Source of the DNA: CAMCTV01 sp964420985 | Lineage (GTDB): Bacteria > Bacteroidota > Bacteroidia > Flavobacteriales_D > Sanyastnellaceae | Assembly: GCA_964420985.1 (NCBI GenBank) | Contig: CAYQUT010000011.1 | Coordinates: forward strand, 19,044 to 83,043 | DNA length: 64,000 nucleotides | Reading direction: 5' to 3' | Shown here: in pieces, positions 60,101-64,000 of the stretch | Layout of the letters: every line of letters starts with the position of its first letter | How positions within the stretch are numbered: position 1 is the first letter of the stretch | The notes under the pieces: model-generated | Databases searched by the model: none | Seen by the model: the letters and a program-made list of their open reading frames with translations, nothing else | What the model was told of the DNA's origin: nothing | Translations under genes and position numbers: made by a program

Positions 60101-60365
60101 CAGAAACAAGGATGCAAAAAATGACTTTTGGCGACCTTTCTTAAAGCAAAATCCAGAGTGGGATTTCTACGTTTACTTCAAAGTATACAACATGAAAGTT
60201 TTCAATAGATGGGGCGCCTTGGTATTTGAAAGTACTCCCTCTCAACCTTATTGGAATGCATCTGAAGTGAATACTGGAGATTACTTCTTCACCTTTGAAT
60301 ATACTACACAATGCGGGACCATTCAAAGTGGAAAGGTCAATGGATCGATTACCATTGTTCAATAA
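57159..60365 (+). CDS. Surface adhesin: L-type lectin domain, Ig-like repeats and gliding-type T9SS tail
   Basis: The 1068-residue protein has signal peptide MRLFFVFLCLITIQVTQAQ, an L-type lectin-like domain (~20-270: GPGADGMCFVLKNN, NSMAVEFDTYLNGGN, SGDHVSVFRN, PHNVIFSWVPNTQNFSVSID), then a series of ~80-90-residue Ig-like domains rich in paired Cys (VVCVGDTWTLSP, YLCQGATDQLSI, QACSNDPLTITG, FSLCPQMPYTVS, FSICYGDDIVIN). It ends in a gliding-motility CHU C-terminal domain, the type B T9SS signal (FPNVITRNKDAKNDFWRPFL, KVFNRWGALVFES, WNASEVNTGDYFFTFEY). It should be exported and fixed at the cell surface to bind glycans. A bidirectional terminator follows. Confidence 0.87.
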   Translation: MRLFFVFLCLITIQVTQAQTIFNTFGSACSNCVFPNPSVPSGCYRLTNIQTPSGLSACPSNPNNSANNFCTYGQIWSSTCLNLARPFTLNTTMYFGTEGTGYWGPGADGMCFVLKNNSTPITTAQNGGMLGYTSSITPTPNSMAVEFDTYLNGGNSIQNDPTDPSSPSGDHVSVFRNGSLAHGSVNELTPAVFVGQLEDGLPHNVIFSWVPNTQNFSVSIDGIPIINLTVNLQTVINSNTAYFGWTAASGWTGNVHWVCPNYTGVTTLPSETFSNCESGNVVLNANEVGPGPINWTPSIGLSASTGTTVTAYQPGNFTARYVDGCGLVTEKLFIVNNIPPSVLASDTVVCVGDTWTLSPTSGNYTQLGWVNNISPLDTIWANSVTGIGDAQYQVIPYHSSCPNAGTAITVEAHEFIITPLFAGNDTAQCLSFNSNQFSIPASAFQYPADATVTWSTSNGSIENYSQGSDLTVSNSGDYVLTATYSNGCSLSDSITITLTNNPEFGIIGNNYLCQGATDQLSIIGNFENVVWTNTAGDILGNNNAITISNADSYIVEAMSDGCWGNDTITVQSVFATNPNAGDNIQACSNDPLTITGTANMNYQILWTTSDGNILGNTNSSTINVATSGLYIMHVVDEFGCTAQDDIEVIINPIPTFSLGDDFSLCPQMPYTVSIPSGIVYDQVTWQNNTHDPNFSSTSGNSGVINLTATLDLGQCSFTDLLNITIYALPNWSLPVDFSICYGDDIVINSSEVVEWPDGVFDNNYTVPNPEVGTLNYIATLHFGNGCELTDDISVTTNALPQVNLSSDGPITCSHPLSTLNASTDANNYNVIWSSGAQVFPTPTPNPLTFSTTNSGTFVFTCADNNTNCSNQTAITIDIDTISPIIAFDSPDTLSCWTPVIELNHFIVTNTDQYQLNWSTIDGQFLQGTETIDTPSVITSGMYSVNITNSENGCEDTFLTSIPQTIDLGFDANDMEFPNVITRNKDAKNDFWRPFLKQNPEWDFYVYFKVYNMKVFNRWGALVFESTPSQPYWNASEVNTGDYFFTFEYTTQCGTIQSGKVNGSITIVQ

Positions 60366-60376
60366 GTTGATATTCA

Positions 60377-60407
60377 AAAAAATGCCTCCATTTCGGAGGC
60401 ATTTTTT
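60377..60407. terminator. Bidirectional intrinsic terminator between adhesin and aconitase genes
   Basis: AAAAAATGCCTCC and GGAGGCATTTTTT form a 13-bp stem with loop ATTTC. With A and T runs on both sides it can end both the + adhesin transcript (stop 60365) and the - aconitase transcript (stop 60427). Confidence 0.92.
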
Positions 60408-60426
60408 ATTTAAAATCTTTTGTCAT

Positions 60427-62697
60427 TTAGTTCAAACTCTTGCGAATCAAATTCAACGCACCACCAGCCTTGAACCACTCAATTTGCTGCGCATTGTAGG
60501 TGTGTCCTACTTGGATGGTCTCCGCTGTTCCATCGTCATGCTTCAAATTCAATGTCAATGGTTTTTCTGGAGCGAAAGAAGTCAAATCAACAAAATCAAT
60601 TTGATCGTTCTCACGAATTTTATCGTAATCTGCCTCATTGATAAAGGTCAAAGCCAACATGCCTTGCTTTTTCAAATTGGTCTCGTGAATACGGGCAAAA
60701 CTCTTCACCAAGATAGCGCGAACGCCCAAATGACGGGGTTGCATGGCGGCATGCTCACGTGAAGAACCTTCTCCGTAGTTGGTATCTCCTACAACAATGG
60801 TAGGTACACCCGCTGCTTTGTATGCACGCTGAACAGCTGGCACTTCAGCATATTCACCGGTCAATTGATTCTTCACCTTGTTTTGCTCGCCATTGAAGAA
60901 ATTGGTAGCTCCAATTAAAGTATTGTTGGCAATGTTGTCCAAATGACCCCGATAAGTCAACCACTTACCGGCCATGGAAATATGGTCGGTAGTACACTTA
61001 CCTTTTGCTTTGATCAATACACGGGCATTCTCGATATTGCTTCCGTTCCACTCAGCAAATGGAGCCAACAATTGTAGACGATCCGAAGTTTCACTCACGC
61101 TGACTTCTACTCCACTGCCATCTTCTGCTGGCGCTTGGTATCCGGCATCTTCCACCGCAAATCCTCTGGTGGGCAACTCTTCACCCGTTGGAGGCATCAA
61201 TTTCACTTGCTCTCCTTTCTCATTGGTCAATGTGTCTGTCAAAGGATTAAAAGTCAAATCACCCGCAATGGCCAATGCCGTTGTCAACTCTGGTGAAGCC
61301 ACAAAGGCCAATGTATTGGGATTTCCATCCTGACGTGCCGAGAAGTTTCTGTTGAAAGAGTGAACAATGGTATTGCGTTCTTTCTTCTCCGCACCAACGC
61401 GTGCCCACATTCCGATACATGGTCCGCATGCATTGGCAAAAACTTTGGCTCCCATCTGATCAAAAATCGCTGTCAATCCATCGCGCTCGATGGTGTAACG
61501 CACCAATTCAGAACCGGGCGTGATGCTGAACTCTGCCTTGGCTTTGATGCCCAAATCATTGGCTTGCTTGGCCAAGTTGGCGGAGCGAGAAATATCTTCG
61601 TAAGAACTGTTGGTGCAAGAACCAATCAAACCTACCTCAACCTTCGTTGGCCAATCATTCTTAGCCGCAGCCTCTTTCATTTGAGAAATCGGTGTGGCCA
61701 AGTCTGGCGTGAATGGACCATTCACATAAGGCTCCAACTCATCCAAATTGATTTCGATTACTTGATCAAAATATTGTTCTGGATTGGCATATACTTCAAC
61801 ATCGCCAGTCAAGTGTTCACGGATGCCATTGGCCAAATCAGCCACCTCAGCGCGACCCGTTGAACGCAAGTAACGCTCCATGCTGTCGTCATAACCGAAG
61901 GTTGATGTCGTAGCACCAATCTCAGCTCCCATGTTGCAAATGGTACCTTTTCCAGTGCAAGACAAGGATTGGGCACCTTCACCAAAATATTCTACAATGC
62001 AGCCCGTTCCACCTTTCACGGTAAGAATACCTGCCACTTTCAAAATCACATCTTTGGCAGAACACCAACCGTTTAATTTACCGGTCAATTTGATACCAAT
62101 CAATTTAGGGAATTTCAATTCCCAAGCCATTCCGGCCATCACGTCCATTGCGTCAGCACCGCCCACACCAATGGCAATCATTCCCAAACCACCTGCGTTA
62201 ACCGTGTGAGAGTCCGTACCAATCATCATTCCACCTGGGAACGCGTAGTTTTCTAATACAACTTGGTGAATGATACCAGCGCCTGGCTTCCAGAAGCCGA
62301 TGCCGTATTTGTTGGAAACCGATGAAAGGAAGTTGTAAACTTCGCTGTTCTTATTCACGGCCTCACTCAAATCCGCCTTGCTTTCCACTTTGGCTTGAAT
62401 CAAGTGATCACAATGCACTGTAGAAGGCACGGCCACTTTCTTGCGGCCAGCTTGCATAAATTGCAACAACGCCATTTGGGCTGTAGCATCTTGCATCGCA
62501 ACGCGATCAGGCGCAAAGTCAACATACGATTTACCTCGCTCAGATGCTGCAGTAGCATTCCCTTCCCACAAGTGGGTGTACAATATTTTCTCAGCCAAAG
62601 TCAATGGCTTATTGGTTACTGCGCGAGCAGCGGCAATTCTCTCAGGAAAGCGACGGTACACCTCCTTGATCATTTCTAAATCGAATACTTGACTCAT
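60427..62697 (-). CDS. acn: Aconitate hydratase, mitochondrial-type
   Basis: The 756-residue enzyme converts citrate to isocitrate in the TCA cycle. It contains PSTVHCDHLIQAKV, HQVVLENYAFPGGMMIGTDS, VGGADAMDVMAGMAWELK, the first cluster Cys in LIGSCTNSSYEDISR, the other two in FANACGPCIGMWAR, SFNRNFSARQDGNPNTLAFV, and the swivel-domain GEGSSREHAAMQPRHLGVRA. The length and sequence style match the mitochondrial/AcnA-type group common in Bacteroidota. It stands alone; citrate synthase lies at 46.1 kb. Confidence 0.96.
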   Translation of the reverse strand: MSQVFDLEMIKEVYRRFPERIAAARAVTNKPLTLAEKILYTHLWEGNATAASERGKSYVDFAPDRVAMQDATAQMALLQFMQAGRKKVAVPSTVHCDHLIQAKVESKADLSEAVNKNSEVYNFLSSVSNKYGIGFWKPGAGIIHQVVLENYAFPGGMMIGTDSHTVNAGGLGMIAIGVGGADAMDVMAGMAWELKFPKLIGIKLTGKLNGWCSAKDVILKVAGILTVKGGTGCIVEYFGEGAQSLSCTGKGTICNMGAEIGATTSTFGYDDSMERYLRSTGRAEVADLANGIREHLTGDVEVYANPEQYFDQVIEINLDELEPYVNGPFTPDLATPISQMKEAAAKNDWPTKVEVGLIGSCTNSSYEDISRSANLAKQANDLGIKAKAEFSITPGSELVRYTIERDGLTAIFDQMGAKVFANACGPCIGMWARVGAEKKERNTIVHSFNRNFSARQDGNPNTLAFVASPELTTALAIAGDLTFNPLTDTLTNEKGEQVKLMPPTGEELPTRGFAVEDAGYQAPAEDGSGVEVSVSETSDRLQLLAPFAEWNGSNIENARVLIKAKGKCTTDHISMAGKWLTYRGHLDNIANNTLIGATNFFNGEQNKVKNQLTGEYAEVPAVQRAYKAAGVPTIVVGDTNYGEGSSREHAAMQPRHLGVRAILVKSFARIHETNLKKQGMLALTFINEADYDKIRENDQIDFVDLTSFAPEKPLTLNLKHDDGTAETIQVGHTYNAQQIEWFKAGGALNLIRKSLN

Positions 62698-62801
62698 TTT
62701 GTTCTTTTTTTAGACGCGACGAAATTAAGGCAGGAAACCTAAAATTGTTACGAAATCACAAAGTCTTTTCTCACAGCTTCAAGTCTGTGTATTTTAGCCA
62801 C

Positions 62802-64000
62802 ATGCCAATCCTTTCGCCCGCCCATGTTGAAAACATCAAAATAGCTTGGCAAAGTTTGACGGCCCAAAAACTACGAGCCTCACTCACCATCAGCATCATC
62901 GCCATCGGCATCATGGCGTTGGTAGGAATGATCACCGCGGTTACAGCCATCGAGGAGAAAATCAAAGCGGAGTTTACCCGATTGGGCACCAACAGTTTTA
63001 GCATCGTGTCTGGCAACAATATGCGACGAGGAAGCCGCAATGGAATGGCTGCCAAACGATATGAGTCAATGAAGTATGAAGAGGCCCGTGCTTTTCAAAA
63101 TCAATTCACCATTGCACCATTGGTATCCATCACGGCTCGGGCATCATTCAATACCACTGTAAAGCACGATGCAGAGACCACCAATCCCAATGTCAATGTG
63201 ATTGGATGCGATGAGCACTATTTACAAATATCATCCTACACCTTGAGTGAAGGACGCACCTTTACCCGACAAGAGGTAGAGCAAGGAGACAACGTAATCA
63301 TCTTGGGACAAGACGTGATTGAAAAATTATTCATTCACGGCGAATCGCCCATCAATAAAATCGTCAGAATCAACAGCAATGCTTACCGTGTGGTGGGCAC
63401 TTTGAAATCCAAGGGCAACACCATGGGATTTGCGGGTGACAATCAATGTTTGATACCCACGCAAAATGTAAAAAAGTGTTTTGACAGTGCCAACACCGAT
63501 TACACCATACAAGTTCAGGCCAAGGACAGCAAGGATTTGGGACGTTTGGTTTCAGAGGCGGTAAATACCATGCGCGTCATCCGAGGCGATGAATTGGGAG
63601 AAGAAGAAAGTTTTGAAATCAGAATGAGCAATGGATTGGTAGAGGAGTTGACAGGATTGATCAGCGGCATCACCAATGGCGGAATCTTCATTGGCATCAT
63701 CACCCTATTGGGCGCATCGATAGGATTGATGAACATCATGTTGGTGAGTGTCACAGAACGCACGCGGGAAATAGGAATTCGCAAAGCATTGGGAGCGACA
63801 CCCAGTAGAATTAGATTACAATTTTTGATTGAGTCCATTGTCATCGGACAGATCGGAGGCATCATTGGAATTTTCTTGGGAATATGGGTCGGCAACATCT
63901 TATCCATCTTCATGGAAACGCCCTTCACCATCCCTTGGTTGTGGATCATGATGGGCTTTGTCATCTGTGCCGTTGTAGGCATCATCAGCGGCTGGTACCC
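62802..64000 (+). CDS. MacB/FtsX-type ABC transporter permease, 3' end outside window
   Basis: About 400 codons are visible from ATG 62802 (MPILSPAHVENIKIAWQSLT); the frame is open at the window edge. It shows the MacB order: N-terminal membrane helix (TISIIAIGIMALVGMITAVT), a periplasmic core domain (~45-265: FTRLGTNSFSIVSGNNMRRG, VIGCDEHYLQISSYTLSEGR, VIILGQDVIEKLF), and the FtsX permease helices with SVTERTREIGIRKALGATPS. Such permeases extrude macrolides, lipoproteins or peptides with a partner ATPase, not visible here. It would be nearly complete, with one helix missing. Confidence 0.92.
   Translation, partial: MPILSPAHVENIKIAWQSLTAQKLRASLTISIIAIGIMALVGMITAVTAIEEKIKAEFTRLGTNSFSIVSGNNMRRGSRNGMAAKRYESMKYEEARAFQNQFTIAPLVSITARASFNTTVKHDAETTNPNVNVIGCDEHYLQISSYTLSEGRTFTRQEVEQGDNVIILGQDVIEKLFIHGESPINKIVRINSNAYRVVGTLKSKGNTMGFAGDNQCLIPTQNVKKCFDSANTDYTIQVQAKDSKDLGRLVSEAVNTMRVIRGDELGEEESFEIRMSNGLVEELTGLISGITNGGIFIGIITLLGASIGLMNIMLVSVTERTREIGIRKALGATPSRIRLQFLIESIVIGQIGGIIGIFLGIWVGNILSIFMETPFTIPWLWIMMGFVICAVVGIISGWY

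Noticed and set aside
61360..61863. 167-codon + strand frame inside aconitase
   Set aside because: Antisense to a fully conserved enzyme; no family features in the translation.
1..64000. tRNA, rRNA, CRISPR, insertion sequence or prophage
   Set aside because: No T-arm GTTCRANNC-type clusters with acceptor stems, no regularly spaced repeats, no transposase, integrase or phage structural genes were found on either strand.

Overview
The window comes from a member of the Bacteroidota, most likely the order Flavobacteriales. Four exported proteins carry type IX secretion (T9SS) C-terminal sorting domains: three of type A and one of the gliding-associated type B. Start codons are preceded by A-rich stretches rather than Shine-Dalgarno sequences. 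Several promoters fit the Bacteroidota vegetative consensus TTTG-N19/20-TAnnTTTG. There are SusC/TonB-type, PafA and DUF493 family genes, and the DNA is moderately AT-rich. Coding density is very high. No tRNA, rRNA, CRISPR array, transposase or phage gene was seen.

Layout. 1-2.5 kb: a truncated TonB receptor behind a PQQ-type sugar dehydrogenase (- strand). 2.7-3.4 kb: a DUF6364/PIN toxin-antitoxin pair (+) with a self-operator. 3.3-11.2 kb: a compact - strand run, fmt, DUF493, a small membrane protein, rarA, rlmI, tpiA, prmA and a secreted CotH-like protein. 11.2-15.1 kb: a GH25 lysozyme (-) and a second, larger CotH-like surface protein (+). 15.1-23.3 kb: an eight-gene - strand cell-surface glycan operon (GT2, epimerase, ATP-grasp, HAD, NeuD-type acetyltransferase, WecE-type aminotransferase, HTTM-DCC fusion, acyltransferase) with a good promoter at its head. 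23.3-31.8 kb: a second - strand operon with a porin-like barrel, a small PstS-like protein, a PAS sensor kinase, two lone receivers, PafA-type phosphatase and an M61 peptidase. This looks like a phosphate or anion sensing and scavenging unit.

31.9-48.2 kb: an outer-membrane barrel, an exonuclease-GIY-YIG protein, a GT-C glycosyltransferase, an acyl-CoA carboxylase beta chain, a binding lipoprotein, an aminotransferase, a single-polypeptide MutA-MutB methylmalonyl-CoA mutase, an MFS carrier, an HAD phosphatase, a class IV aminotransferase, citrate synthase and an enoyl-CoA hydratase. 48.3-51.7 kb: envelope genes including a MauE-thioredoxin fusion and a tandem duplication that made two Cys-rich mini-lipoproteins and a truncated MauE copy. 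51.7-54.2 kb: trmN6-like, paaY and paaJ/pcaF-like genes. 54.3-60.4 kb: surE, a small membrane protein, lpxB, an orphan OmpR-type regulator and a lectin-domain adhesin in one + strand run. 60.4-64 kb: aconitase (-) and the start of a MacB-type ABC permease (+).

The most unusual items are the MutA-MutB fusion with a much reduced MutA half (40546-43452), the duplicated lipoprotein/MauE-Trx locus (50411-51739), the PafA-linked sensory operon (23306-31857), and several intrinsic terminators placed inside or within 15 nt of a start codon (1045-1078, 11168-11192, 50638-50670).
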